Assembly (NCBI RefSeq): GCF_000494755.1 | Contig: NC_022657.1 | Coordinates: forward strand, 8,090,001 to 8,154,000 | Length of the DNA stretch: 64,000 nt | Origin: Amorphoplanes friuliensis DSM 7358 | GTDB lineage: Bacteria > Actinomycetota > Actinomycetes > Mycobacteriales > Micromonosporaceae | Direction of reading: 5' to 3' | Made by a program: the position numbers and the translations under genes | The notes under the pieces: model-generated | Databases searched by the model: none | What the model saw: only the letters and a program-made list of their open reading frames with translations | Told to the model about the DNA's origin: nothing | Shown: in pieces, positions 1-8,020 of the stretch | Layout: each line of letters starts with the position of its first letter | How positions within the stretch are numbered: position 1 is the stretch's first letter

Positions 1-138
1 ATACACGGCCGAGGGCAGCAGCGGGGAGCCGTCGACGAGGATCGGCCGCGCCCGCCCGTCGGGCCAGCGGGCCACCGCGACGGTGTTCGAGGTGCCGAAG
101 TCGACGCCGAGAGAGTGCCGACCCTGGTCGATGGACAT
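1..138 (-). CDS. Hsp70 family protein, N-terminal fragment (runs off the window edge)
   Basis: The first 46 residues are visible on the minus strand, starting at an ATG whose complement is at 136-138. Around residues 10-20 they read LGVDFGTSNTV, the phosphate-1 motif of the actin/Hsp70 ATPase fold. The following VARWPDGRARPIL and PLLPSAVY segments also fit the start of an Hsp70-like protein. The gene continues beyond base 1, so the substrate-binding half cannot be seen. DnaK itself usually begins closer to IGIDLGTT, so a divergent actinobacterial Hsp70-like protein is more likely than the housekeeping chaperone. Confidence 0.75.
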   Translation of the reverse strand, partial: MSIDQGRHSLGVDFGTSNTVAVARWPDGRARPILVDGSPLLPSAVY

Positions 139-178
139 GCGCGCCAGTGTAGGCCCCGGCCCGTGGAAGATGATCTGG

Positions 179-730
179 CTAGACGAGCTGCCAGCGCAGG
201 TCACCGTCGCGGCCGCGGACACAGCGCACGACCTTGCCGTCGGAGGTCCGGCCGGTCGCGCCCTCGTCGTCGCACCGCTCCCGGACGACCACCGGATCCT
301 CGCTGCCCTCGTCGTCGGCGGGCACGGGCGGCAGCAGCACCAGACCCGGCGGTGTTGTCGTTTTTGTCGGCCTCGGTGTCGGTGACGGTGTGGCCGGACG
401 CGCCGTGGTGGCCGACGGCTCGGCCGATCTGCGCTCGGGCGCCGGCGTCGGACGGCGCGACGCCGGCCGTGTGGTGGCGGACGACTTGCGGGTCGCGGGC
501 TTCTTGGGCGCCGCTGATCGGCCGGACGGCGGGAGGCTCGCGGGCGGCAGCACGATCGGGGGGCCGGCGATCTGCGGCGCGGCGGTCCCGGTTCCGGGCG
601 CCGTGTCACTCTCACCGCCGAAGGTGACAAAACCAATGATCCCGCCCAGCAGGGCCTGACCGGTCACCAGCGCCACCGCGACACCGACCGTGCGGCGGAC
701 CGGGGTCACACGCGGGCCGGGCATCGTCAC
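179..730 (-). CDS. Membrane-anchored or secreted Pro/Thr-rich protein of unknown function
   Basis: The protein has 183 residues from a GTG start; an ATG two codons in is the alternative, and neither has a clear ribosome binding site. A short positively charged N-terminus precedes one hydrophobic segment at about residues 13-36. A long Pro/Thr/Ser/Ala-rich linker (about 40-130) leads to a small C-terminal segment with two cysteines about 18 residues apart, which could form one disulfide outside the membrane. This is the layout of an anchored cell-wall-spanning protein. I recognise no family. It lies downstream on the opposite side of the Hsp70 start and may share a region of unknown function with it. 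Confidence 0.6.
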   Translation of the reverse strand: MTMPGPRVTPVRRTVGVAVALVTGQALLGGIIGFVTFGGESDTAPGTGTAAPQIAGPPIVLPPASLPPSGRSAAPKKPATRKSSATTRPASRRPTPAPERRSAEPSATTARPATPSPTPRPTKTTTPPGLVLLPPVPADDEGSEDPVVVRERCDDEGATGRTSDGKVVRCVRGRDGDLRWQLV

Positions 731-802
731 AGAGGGGAACTTTATGGCAACAGATCGATATCCGCGAGATCCCGGCGTCCGTTTCTCGGTTGAGCCGCCT
801 GC

Positions 803-1576
803 TCAGCGCCCGGTGAACTTCGGCTTGCGCTTCTCCACGAACGCCGTTGTGCCCTCGATCCGGTCGTCCGTGGCGAACAGCCCCGCAAACAGCTGACTCT
901 CCCAGGCCAGACCCGAGGCCAGATCGGTGTTCAGGCCACCGTCGACCGCCAGCTTCGCGGCGCGCAGAGCCAGAGCAGGCCCGTTCAGGTACGGCTTGAG
1001 CAGCGCAGCCGCGGTCGCGTACACCTCGGAGGCCGGAGCGACCCGGTCGGCGAGACCGATCCGCAGGGCCTCCTCGGCGTCGACCATCCGGCCGGAGAAG
1101 ATCAGGTCCTTGGCCTTCGCCGGGCCGATCAGGCGCGCGAGCCGCTGGGTGCCACCGGCGCCCGGGATGATGCCGAGTTTGATCTCCGGCTGGCCGAGTT
1201 TGGCGTCGTCGGCCACCACCCGCCAGTCGCAGGCCAGGGCCAGTTCACAGCCACCACCGAGGGCGTACCCGGTGATCGCGGCGACCACCGGCTTCGGGAT
1301 CTTCGCGACCGCGTCGAACGCGCTGGACAGTGCCGCCGCGCGGACGGTCATCTCCTGGTACGTCGTGGTGGTGAAGTCGGTGATGTCGGCGCCGGCCGCG
1401 AAGACCTTCTCGCCGCCCCAGACGATCACGGCCCGGACCTCGGGATCCGCCGTCGCCGCCTGCGCCGACGCCCGCAGCTCCTCCTGGACCTGGGTGTTCA
1501 GCGCGTTCATCGGTGGCCGTTCGAGCCGGATCGTGCCGATGCCGCCGCTGGTCTCCAGTCGCACGAATTCACCCAC
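803..1576 (-). CDS. Enoyl-CoA hydratase/isomerase family protein
   Basis: The 257-residue length is typical of a crotonase-fold enzyme. The oxyanion-hole segments are visible as AAGADI (60-65) and GYALGGGCELA (103-113). The two catalytic glutamates of the hydratase group are present at E111 and E131, the latter in PEIKLGIIPGAGG. This favours true hydratase activity (addition of water to 2-enoyl-CoA in beta-oxidation) over an isomerase or a dead homologue. The substrate chain length cannot be read from sequence. The gene stands alone on the minus strand. Short-chain acyl-CoA enzymes elsewhere in the window (thiolase, hydroxybutyryl-CoA dehydrogenase) could use its product. Confidence 0.88.
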   Translation of the reverse strand: MGEFVRLETSGGIGTIRLERPPMNALNTQVQEELRASAQAATADPEVRAVIVWGGEKVFAAGADITDFTTTTYQEMTVRAAALSSAFDAVAKIPKPVVAAITGYALGGGCELALACDWRVVADDAKLGQPEIKLGIIPGAGGTQRLARLIGPAKAKDLIFSGRMVDAEEALRIGLADRVAPASEVYATAAALLKPYLNGPALALRAAKLAVDGGLNTDLASGLAWESQLFAGLFATDDRIEGTTAFVEKRKPKFTGR

Positions 1577-1664
1577 GCGTATGCCTCCCTAGCGATCGTT
1601 CAGACAGCTGACAGCGTAAGGCGTCGGCCGTCTGGGTAAGTACCATGGCAGCGAGGGAGGCGTG

Positions 1665-2135
1665 ATGATCACCTATTACCGTGACCCCGACGTGCTGGTC
1701 ACGTCGACCGGTGTCCGGATGGGCGGCCGGGCCTACCGGCTCGGCGACTTCGCGCAGGTCTGGCACACCCGTGGACGCCGTTCCTGGAGCGCCGTAGCGG
1801 GCCGCGGCGCCCTCGGCATCGCCATGATCACCCCGATCGTCATCGGCGCCGTCGGCATCCTGATCGCCCTGGTCATCGACGCGTCCACGGCCATGACCAT
1901 CGCGCTGGCCGGCGGCGGTGTCCTGATCGGCCTGGCGGCGGCACCGCTCGCCGACGTCCTGCTCGAGTTCGTCGACCGCTCCTACGACCGGGGCAGTCGC
2001 CGGCTGGAGATCTGGGCCCGGGTGCGCGGCACCGACGTCCTGCTCCTGACCACCGACAACGCGCAGCGCTTCGGCCAGATCTACCGCGCCCTCCAGCGCG
2101 CCCTCGATCACGACTCGGTCCCCCGCTCGGCGTGA
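1665..2135 (+). CDS. Small membrane protein, DUF6232-like
   Basis: The product is about 156 residues. I prefer the ATG at 1665 over the GTG one codon upstream because GAGGGAGG ends four bases before it. The N-terminal ITYYRDPDVLVTSTGVR segment followed by a Tyr/Leu-rich strand resembles DUF6232. Two adjacent hydrophobic segments (about 50-70 and 75-95) form a membrane hairpin, and a cytosolic tail includes GTDVLLLTTDNAQRFGQIYRAL. Function is unknown. Its stop overlaps the GTG start of the next gene, so the two are probably translated together. Confidence 0.65.
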   Translation: MITYYRDPDVLVTSTGVRMGGRAYRLGDFAQVWHTRGRRSWSAVAGRGALGIAMITPIVIGAVGILIALVIDASTAMTIALAGGGVLIGLAAAPLADVLLEFVDRSYDRGSRRLEIWARVRGTDVLLLTTDNAQRFGQIYRALQRALDHDSVPRSA

Positions 2136-2407
2136 CCGCACCGGGAGAGCACCAGGACCTCATCCGCCGATGGCTGGCCGGCGAGGTGGTCGGCAACCAG
2201 GTCGGTATCAAGATCGTCGGTGGCCCGTTCGACGGCCGCACCAAAATTGTGGGACTCGATCAGAACCAGAAACCTCCGCCGGGCTTCCGCGCATCCGGCG
2301 GGCCGGTGGGCCCGATCCGGCACCTCTACGAAGTCGCCCCATCCTCGTCCGCCGCGTCCGGCTGGATCTATGCCCACATCGGCGCCGACCCGGACACGGC
2401 CGGCTGA
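2132..2407 (+). CDS. Hypothetical 91-residue protein
   Basis: The GTG start overlaps the TGA of the upstream membrane-protein gene (GTGA), supporting translational coupling. The protein is soluble, without a signal peptide or membrane segment. It carries a central GGPFDGRTK motif and ends in YEVAPSSSAASGWIYAHIG. Small proteins with a GGPFDG start occur in actinobacteria and phages without a known role. I do not recognise it beyond that. Confidence 0.5.
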   Translation: MTAPGEHQDLIRRWLAGEVVGNQVGIKIVGGPFDGRTKIVGLDQNQKPPPGFRASGGPVGPIRHLYEVAPSSSAASGWIYAHIGADPDTAG

Positions 2408-2446
2408 GGTGTGGTCCGCGATCTGCTCTCAGCACAGGAGTTCGAT

Positions 2447-2809
2447 GTGAGTAACGCCAAAAGCGCCCTTGTGCTGGCCGGGGTGCTGGCCACCTCCGGT
2501 GTTCTGCACTTCGCGCGGCCGAAGCCGTTCGACAGCATCGTGCCGCGGTCGTTGCCCGGCAGCCCGCGCACGTGGACTTACTTCAGCGGCGCCGCGGAGC
2601 TGGCCGTTGCGGCGGCGATCGCCAATCCGGGCACGCGGCGGCTCGGCGGGCTCGCCGCGGCGGGACTCTTCGCCGGTGTTTTTCCCGCGAACGTCAAGAT
2701 GGCCGTCGACTGGCGGGACACCTCGCCGGCGCGCCGGGCGATCGCCTACGGGCGGCTGCCGCTGCAGATCCCGCTCGTCCTCTGGGGACTGCGAGTCGCT
2801 AAGCGCTGA
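2447..2809 (+). CDS. DoxX-like small integral membrane protein
   Basis: I chose the GTG at 2447 because AGGAG sits six bases upstream; the reading frame is open back to 2411 but without a site there. The resulting protein of about 120 residues has four hydrophobic segments. Motifs such as SGVLHFARPKPFDSIVP, YFSGAAELAVAAA and FPANVKMAVDW are typical of DoxX-like quinone/thiosulfate-oxidase-related membrane proteins in actinobacteria. The physiological role of this subgroup is unknown. The 3' end overlaps the convergent ribokinase gene by 11 bases. Confidence 0.7.
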   Translation: MSNAKSALVLAGVLATSGVLHFARPKPFDSIVPRSLPGSPRTWTYFSGAAELAVAAAIANPGTRRLGGLAAAGLFAGVFPANVKMAVDWRDTSPARRAIAYGRLPLQIPLVLWGLRVAKR

Positions 2810-3704
2810 ACGTCCGGCCGTAGAGGTCGTCGATCTCCGCGCGGGACGGCAGGGAGTTGCTGGCGCCGACCTTACGAACGCAGGCCGCGCCCGCCGCGTT
2901 GGCCCAGCGGACGGCGTCCACCAGGTCGCGGCCCTCACCCCAGGCCACGGCCAGTGCACCCGTGAACGCGTCGCCGGCCGCGGTGGTGTCCGCGACGTCG
3001 ACGGCGCAGGCCGGGATCCGCTCGTCGCGGCCTTCGCGGTCCGCGTACCAGGAACCGGCGCCGCCCATGGTGAGGACCACCCGCGGGACCACCGCCAGCA
3101 GGCCCGCCATGTCGAGCTCGGGTGTGCCGGTGATGGCCAGGGCCTCGTTCTCGTTGACCACCAGCAGGTCCACGGCGGCGACCAGCTCCGGCGGCAGGTC
3201 GCGGGCCGGGGCGGCGTTCAGGATCACCCGGGTGTTGCCCTCGCGGGCCGCCTGGGCGGCCGCCACGACGGTGTCGACCGGGATCTCCTGCTGGCAGACC
3301 AGGACGTCGCACTCGGCGATGATCGCGGTCTCCGTGGCGCTCAGGCCGGCGAAGGAGCTGTTCGCGCCGGGGCTGACCATGATGGAATTCTCACCCGCGC
3401 GGTCGACCATGATGACCGCGACGCCGGACGAGCCGTAACTGGTCCGCAGGTTCTCCGTGTCGACCTCGGAGGCGTTGAGGCGCGCCTTGATCGTCACACC
3501 GAACGCGTCCGAGCCGATCGCGCCCAGGAACGTGCAGGCACCACCGGCCCGGGCCGCGGCGATCGCCTGGTTGGCGCCCTTGCCGCCCGGGGTCATGACA
3601 AAGTCGTCACCGAGCACGGTTTCACCGGGCAACGGCAGCCGGGCGGCCAGCCCGACCAGGTCCATGTTGGCGCTACCGGCGACCACGATCCGCGGTGAGG
3701 ACAT
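2799..3704 (-). CDS. rbsK: Ribokinase / PfkB family sugar kinase
   Basis: The 301-residue protein has both PfkB signatures. The N-terminal substrate-binding part reads AGSANMDLVG...PGGKGANQAIAAARAG (residues 8-55). The C-terminal DTTAAGDAFTGAL motif places the catalytic base at D245. The PGGKGANQA form is characteristic of ribokinases, which phosphorylate D-ribose at O5. It is the last gene of a minus-strand run with a ROK regulator and an ABC ATPase (8-bp and 1-bp junctions), so it is probably co-expressed with them. No ribose permease or binding protein is adjacent, so a related pentose or nucleoside substrate cannot be excluded. Confidence 0.85.
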   Translation of the reverse strand: MSSPRIVVAGSANMDLVGLAARLPLPGETVLGDDFVMTPGGKGANQAIAAARAGGACTFLGAIGSDAFGVTIKARLNASEVDTENLRTSYGSSGVAVIMVDRAGENSIMVSPGANSSFAGLSATETAIIAECDVLVCQQEIPVDTVVAAAQAAREGNTRVILNAAPARDLPPELVAAVDLLVVNENEALAITGTPELDMAGLLAVVPRVVLTMGGAGSWYADREGRDERIPACAVDVADTTAAGDAFTGALAVAWGEGRDLVDAVRWANAAGAACVRKVGASNSLPSRAEIDDLYGRTFSA

Positions 3705-3711
3705 GACGGGC

Positions 3712-4575
3712 TCAGGCCGCCCGTGCCGAATACCGGTCGCCGGAGCGCTGGACCACCAGCGGCAGGCCGAACGTCTTCGAGAGGTTCTCGGCCGTCAGCG
3801 TCTCGCCCAGCAGACCCGAGGCGACCACTGTGCCCTCGCGCAGCAGCAGCGCGTGGGTGAAACCGGGCGGGATCTCCTCGACGTGATGGGTGACCAGCAC
3901 CATCGCCGGGGCGTCGGGGTCCTCGGCCAGCTCGGTGAGACGACCGATCAAGTCCTCGCGGCCACCGAGGTCGAGACCGGCGGTGGGCTCATCGAGCAGC
4001 ATCATCTCGGGATCGGTCATCAGCGCGCGGGCGATCTGGGTGCGCTTGCGCTCCCCCTCGGAGAGCGTGCCGAACTCGCGGTCGACCAGCGCGCCCATGC
4101 CCATCTGGTCCAGCAGGGCCCGGGCCCGCGCCTCGTCCTGCGGGTCGTAACTCTCCCGCCAGCGGCCGACCACCGACCAGGCCGCCGTGACCACGACGTC
4201 CAGGACCCGCTCGGTCGGCGGCACCCGCTCGGCGAGCTGGCCGGTCGTGAGCCCGATCCGGGTACGCAACTCGTTGATGTCCGTGCGTCCGAGCCTCTCG
4301 CCCAGCACCCAGGCCGTCCCGCGGGACGGGTGGAGCCGCCCGGACGCGAGGTTCAGCAGGGTGGTCTTCCCGGCGCCGTTGGGGCCCAGGACGACCCATC
4401 GTTCGTCCAGCTCGACCTGCCAGGTGAGCCCCCGCAGCAGGTGACTACCGCCGCGGATCACGCTCACCCGGTCGAAGGAGATGACGGTGTCGTCGTCAGG
4501 TGGGGTGGGGGTGGAAGTCGCTGCCTCGAGCACGAGTCCATCCAACCATGCAGCGGCTGCGCGGCCGGACACCAC
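3712..4575 (-). CDS. ABC transporter ATP-binding protein, ModF/YlmA-like
   Basis: This is a single ABC domain of 287 residues: Walker A GPNGAGKTT, signature LSEGERKR, Walker B MMLLDEPTAGLD, and the H-loop in VLVTHHVEEIP. No permease gene adjoins it, and the sequence pattern (ISFDRVSVIRGGSHLLRGLTW) resembles stand-alone ATPases of the YlmA/ModF type rather than an importer subunit. The GTG at 4575 shares one base with the stop of the upstream ROK gene (TAGTG), which supports this start. A second GTG 14 codons in would give a more usual N-terminus. The partner and substrate are unknown. Confidence 0.8.
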   Translation of the reverse strand: MVSGRAAAAWLDGLVLEAATSTPTPPDDDTVISFDRVSVIRGGSHLLRGLTWQVELDERWVVLGPNGAGKTTLLNLASGRLHPSRGTAWVLGERLGRTDINELRTRIGLTTGQLAERVPPTERVLDVVVTAAWSVVGRWRESYDPQDEARARALLDQMGMGALVDREFGTLSEGERKRTQIARALMTDPEMMLLDEPTAGLDLGGREDLIGRLTELAEDPDAPAMVLVTHHVEEIPPGFTHALLLREGTVVASGLLGETLTAENLSKTFGLPLVVQRSGDRYSARAA

Positions 4576-5753
4576 TAACCCGTGGTGGAGCCGAACACCT
4601 CGTCGCGTACGGATTCGAGGGCGGTGAGGAGGGCGCCGTTGAGGATCGGCTCGACGGCGACCTCGCTGATCACGACCTTCGGGCTGACCAGGGTGATCGA
4701 GGCGACCTCGCGCTCGACCCGCTCGGCCAGCGCCGTCCCGCCCGCCTGGCTGATCTCGCCGGCCAGCACGACCAGGGGCGGGTCGAGGACCACGCAGGTC
4801 GCGGCGACACCGAGGGCGAGGCGGCCGGCCAGTTCGTCGAGGACCGGCTCGCCCGCGGGGCCGGCGGCCACAGCCGCGCGCACCACGTCGGCGGACTCGG
4901 CGCCGCGGAAGCCGTACTGCTTGCCGATCGCCTTGGCGGCGTCGGAGGCGACCAGCGTCTGGAACGCGCCCTTGGCGCCGCGCTTGGAGGCGTTGCGGGG
5001 GATCTCGGCGCCGGCCACCGGCAGGTAGCCGATCTCGCCGGCCGCGCCCGTGCTGCCCTGGTGGAGCCGGCCGCCGATGACGGTGGCGAGGCCGACACCA
5101 CGGCCGACCCAGATCAGGACGAAGTCGTCGTGGCCCTTGGCCGCGCCGGTGTGCTGCTCGGCGACGGCGGCGAGGTTCACGTCGTTGCCGAAGACGACCG
5201 GTGTGCTGAGGTCCTTGCGGAGCTCGGCGAGCAGGCCGCGGTGCCAGCGGGGCAGGTCGAAGGCGAACGAGACCTCACTGGTCTGCGGGTCGACCAGACC
5301 GGGTGTGCCGAGCACGACGCGGCGGACGGATTCCATGTCGGTGCCACCCCGGCTCGCGGCCTGCACGACGGCGCTGTGCACGGCGCGTACCGGGTCGTCG
5401 CTGTCCTGGGTCGACTGCTCGCTGCGGCCGACGACGTCGCCGGTGATGTCCGCGCACGCCGCGATTACCCGGTCCGGCAGCACCTCGACGCCGATCACGT
5501 GGGCACTACCGGGAGTGACGGCGTAGAGCTGGGCGTTGGGGCCGCGACCGCCGGCCTGCTCACCCACGCGGCGTACCAGACCGCGCTCCTCGAGCCGCTC
5601 GACCAGCTGCGAGGCGGTGACCTTGCTCAGTCCCGTCATCTCGCCGAGCTGTGCCCGGGTCAGCGGACCCTTCGTGAGCAGCAGTTCCAGCGCGGCGCGG
5701 TCGTTGAGCGCACGCAGCAGCCGGGGAGTGCCCGGGAGGCGGGTGGCAGCCAT
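4575..5753 (-). CDS. ROK family transcriptional regulator
   Basis: Residues 1-75 form a winged helix-turn-helix (LTRAQLGEMTGLSKVTASQLVERLEERGLV). The rest is a ROK/NagC-type sugar-sensing domain, with GVEVL, a DVNLAAVAEQ segment and GAAGEIGYLPV. The zinc site usual in ROK proteins (a His after GEIG, then a CxCG..GC cluster) is absent: the His position is Tyr and the cysteine region reads IPRNASKRGAKGAFQTL. It heads a three-gene run with an ABC ATPase and ribokinase and faces nagZ divergently. Control of amino-sugar or ribose use is therefore the natural guess, though the effector is not evident. Confidence 0.85.
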   Translation of the reverse strand: MAATRLPGTPRLLRALNDRAALELLLTKGPLTRAQLGEMTGLSKVTASQLVERLEERGLVRRVGEQAGGRGPNAQLYAVTPGSAHVIGVEVLPDRVIAACADITGDVVGRSEQSTQDSDDPVRAVHSAVVQAASRGGTDMESVRRVVLGTPGLVDPQTSEVSFAFDLPRWHRGLLAELRKDLSTPVVFGNDVNLAAVAEQHTGAAKGHDDFVLIWVGRGVGLATVIGGRLHQGSTGAAGEIGYLPVAGAEIPRNASKRGAKGAFQTLVASDAAKAIGKQYGFRGAESADVVRAAVAAGPAGEPVLDELAGRLALGVAATCVVLDPPLVVLAGEISQAGGTALAERVEREVASITLVSPKVVISEVAVEPILNGALLTALESVRDEVFGSTTG

Positions 5754-5767
5754 AACTACGTCCTCTA

Positions 5768-5792
5768 GTATTTAGGATTGTTTCCAATAACG
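5768..5792. promoter_or_regulatory. Candidate ROK operator in the ROK/nagZ divergent region
   Basis: The 173-bp divergent intergenic region contains an AT-rich island, TTTAGGATTGTTTCCAATAA, at 5771-5790. It is an imperfect inverted repeat (AGGA..TTCC with flanking TT/AA), similar in style to ROK-type operators. It lies 15-40 bp upstream of the ROK start, so autoregulation is the simplest reading. Symmetry is imperfect and there is only one copy, so the call is tentative. Nothing else of note is visible in 5793-5910. Confidence 0.3.
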
Positions 5793-5926
5793 GTATCGGC
5801 GCACATCAGGTAGCCGCAGCGTAACGGTCAGCTCCGGCACCGGCGGCGGCACATGTCCGATAGACATTCGACGATCATGGCAGCTCGCCGGGCAGGATAA
5901 CCAGAGCTGAACCGAGGAAGGACACC

Positions 5927-7384
5927 ATGCCTATCGACCCGGGTCTCCGTCGCCTGGCCCTGCGGACGCTGCTCGCGGCTTTTGCGGGCAAATCTGCCCC
6001 GGACTGGGCTTTGGCGCTGCTCAGCGAGGGCCTCGCCGGCCACACGCTCTTCGGCGCCAACATCGCCGAACCGGTTCAGGTCGCGGCCCTCACCGCCCAG
6101 CTCCGTTCGGTACGCGCAGACGTGCTGATCGCCATCGACGAGGAGGGCGGCGACGTCACCCGGCTGGCGCACCGGACCGGCAGCCCGTACCCGGGCAACG
6201 CCGCGCTCGGGGCCGTCGACGATCCGGACCTCACCCGCACGGTGTACGCGGCCATCGGCACCGACCTCGCCGCGGCGGGCATCAATCTCGACCTGGCGCC
6301 GACCGTCGACGTGAACACCGCGGACGACAACCCGATCATCGGCACCCGCTCGTTCGGCGCCGACCCGTTGCGGGTGGCCCGCCACGCCGCCGCCGCGGTC
6401 GCCGGCCTGCAGTCCACCGGTGTCGCCGCCTGCGCGAAGCACTTCCCGGGCCACGGGGCGACGCTGGCCGACTCGCACCTCGAGCTGCCCACGATCGACG
6501 CCCCGCTGTCCGTCCTGCGCGAGCGTGACCTGCCGCCGTTCGCCGCGGTCATCGCGGCCGGGACACAGGCGATCATGACGGCGCACATCCGGGTCCCCGA
6601 GCTGACCGGCTCCGGCCCGGCCACCTTCAGCCGGGCAGTCCTGACCGATCTGCTCCGTGACGAGTACGCCTTCCAGGGCGCCGTCATCACCGACGCCCTG
6701 GAGATGAAGGGTGCCGCGGGTGCCGCCGGTGGCATCGGCCGTGCCGCGGTGCTCGCCCTCGCCGGAGGCGCCGACCTGCTCTGCATCGGCGCACGCGTCG
6801 ACCTCGCCCTGGTCGAGGAGGTCGCGGCGGAGATCGTCGCCGGGGTCGGTGACGGGCGGCTGTCCCTGAGCCGGCTCGAGGAGGCCGCGGAACGCAACGC
6901 GGCGATGGCGTCCTGGACACAGCAGCCCGTGGCGGCCACCCCGCACGACGGTGCTCTCGGTTATGCCGCCGCCCGTCGCGCCGTACGGGTGGAGGGCTCC
7001 CTGGTGGAGCTCACCGAACCCCTGGTCGTGCAGCTGGAGTCGGGTCACTCGATCGCCGAGGGCCGCGTGCCGTGGGGACTGAAGCCGCATCTGAACGGGA
7101 CGGAGCAGGTCTCGGTCGTACCGGCGGAGGCCTCGCCCGAGGCACTGGCCGCACGGGCCGGGCTGCGGCCGATCATCGTCGTGGGACGGCACACCCACCG
7201 CGCCGAAGCCACGCGGGCGCTCATCGAATCGCTCGCCGCCAGCCATACTGTTGCCGTGGTCGAGATGGGCTGGCCGTCCGTCTGGCGTCCGGCCGGCGCA
7301 CGGGCCTTTGTCACCACGTACGGCGCAAGTCACGCCAACGGGCGCGCGGCTGCGGAGGCCCTGGGGCTGACCGCGGCGCGGTAG
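5927..7384 (+). CDS. nagZ: Glycoside hydrolase family 3 beta-N-acetylglucosaminidase (NagZ-like)
   Basis: The 485-residue product starts with ATG behind GAGGAAGG. The GH3 TIM-barrel motifs are present: IDEEGGDVTRL (substrate loop), KHFPGHG at residues 171-177 and then TLADSH, the Asp-His general acid/base dyad loop specific to NagZ enzymes. The nucleophile is D256 in ITDALEMKG. A C-terminal extension of about 150 residues follows the barrel. No signal peptide is visible, so it most likely acts in the cytosol on GlcNAc-containing saccharides or muropeptides from wall recycling. The divergent ROK regulator fits control by an amino sugar. A hairpin terminator follows at 7400. Confidence 0.88.
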   Translation: MPIDPGLRRLALRTLLAAFAGKSAPDWALALLSEGLAGHTLFGANIAEPVQVAALTAQLRSVRADVLIAIDEEGGDVTRLAHRTGSPYPGNAALGAVDDPDLTRTVYAAIGTDLAAAGINLDLAPTVDVNTADDNPIIGTRSFGADPLRVARHAAAAVAGLQSTGVAACAKHFPGHGATLADSHLELPTIDAPLSVLRERDLPPFAAVIAAGTQAIMTAHIRVPELTGSGPATFSRAVLTDLLRDEYAFQGAVITDALEMKGAAGAAGGIGRAAVLALAGGADLLCIGARVDLALVEEVAAEIVAGVGDGRLSLSRLEEAAERNAAMASWTQQPVAATPHDGALGYAAARRAVRVEGSLVELTEPLVVQLESGHSIAEGRVPWGLKPHLNGTEQVSVVPAEASPEALAARAGLRPIIVVGRHTHRAEATRALIESLAASHTVAVVEMGWPSVWRPAGARAFVTTYGASHANGRAAAEALGLTAAR

Positions 7385-7399
7385 AACCGACCGAGGGCC

Positions 7400-7433
7400 G
7401 AGGCAGCGGCGGGCCGCCACCCGCCGCTGCCTC
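7400..7433 (+). terminator. Stem-loop terminator after nagZ
   Basis: A perfect 14-bp stem is formed by GAGGCAGCGGCGGG (7400-7413) and CCCGCCGCTGCCTC (7420-7433) around a 6-base loop. It is followed by a pyrimidine-rich TCTCTG stretch and lies 15 bases past the nagZ stop. The T-tract is weak, as is common in high-GC actinobacteria. Confidence 0.7.
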
Positions 7434-7453
7434 TCTCTGTGCCCCAGATCTCC

Positions 7454-7510
7454 TTGAACGCGTTCAAATAACGTCTTACTCTGATCACGTCAGTAGTTGA
7501 ACGCGTTCAA
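7454..7510. promoter_or_regulatory. Two identical 14-bp palindromic operators upstream of the 7526-9196 operon
   Basis: The perfect palindrome TTGAACGCGTTCAA occurs twice, at 7454-7467 and 7497-7510, with a start-to-start distance of 43 bp (about four helical turns). The second copy ends 15 bp before the first gene of the operon, overlapping where a promoter or leader would be. The operon ends in a TetR-family gene, the obvious candidate to bind both sites. Two in-phase sites suggest cooperative or looped repression and autoregulation. The binding assignment is inference; the palindromes are directly visible. Confidence 0.75.
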
Positions 7511-7525
7511 GAAAGGTGGAGGACC

Positions 7526-8020
7526 GTGGACCACAAGGTCTGGATGTACCTGGTCTACCTCATCGTCAGCACCGGGCTGACGGTCTGGGTGGCGACCACA
7601 CTGTCCCGCAACGGGCTCGTCTTCCTGGAGGACGTCTTCGCCGACAAGCGCCTGGCCAGAGCCGTCAACCAGCTGCTCGTCATGGGGTTCTACCTGCTCA
7701 ACCTCGGCTACGTGGCGGTGGCGATGCGGTCCAGCGCTCGCATACCGGACGCGGCCCGGGCGCTGGAGACCCTGTCGTACAAGATCGGTTTTGTCCTGCT
7801 CGTGCTCGGTGTGCTGCACGTGCTGAACGTGTTCTTCCTGGGTCGCTACCGCCGGGGACGGCTGCGTCAGCAGCAGGTCATGCCGCCACTCCCGCCCGCC
7901 GGTCGCCTGCCGATGTATCCCGGCCCCGGTGGCCCCTCGGCCGGAGCGCCCGGAGCGCCGCCCGCCGGCTGGCCCGGCCAGGGAATGCCCGGCCCCGTCC
8001 CGCCGCCCACACCCGCATGA
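7526..8020 (+). CDS. Membrane protein of unknown function with Pro/Gly-rich tail
   Basis: The 164-residue product begins at GTG behind GGTGGAGG. Three hydrophobic segments (about 5-27, 48-70 and 88-108) are followed by an arginine-rich stop and a cytosolic tail of about 50 residues very rich in Pro, Gly and Ala. I do not recognise a family. It is the first gene of an operon with a DCC-type thiol protein and a TetR regulator, and its stop overlaps the next start (ATGA). Its expression is probably set by the two palindromes at 7454-7510. Confidence 0.65.
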   Translation: MDHKVWMYLVYLIVSTGLTVWVATTLSRNGLVFLEDVFADKRLARAVNQLLVMGFYLLNLGYVAVAMRSSARIPDAARALETLSYKIGFVLLVLGVLHVLNVFFLGRYRRGRLRQQQVMPPLPPAGRLPMYPGPGGPSAGAPGAPPAGWPGQGMPGPVPPPTPA

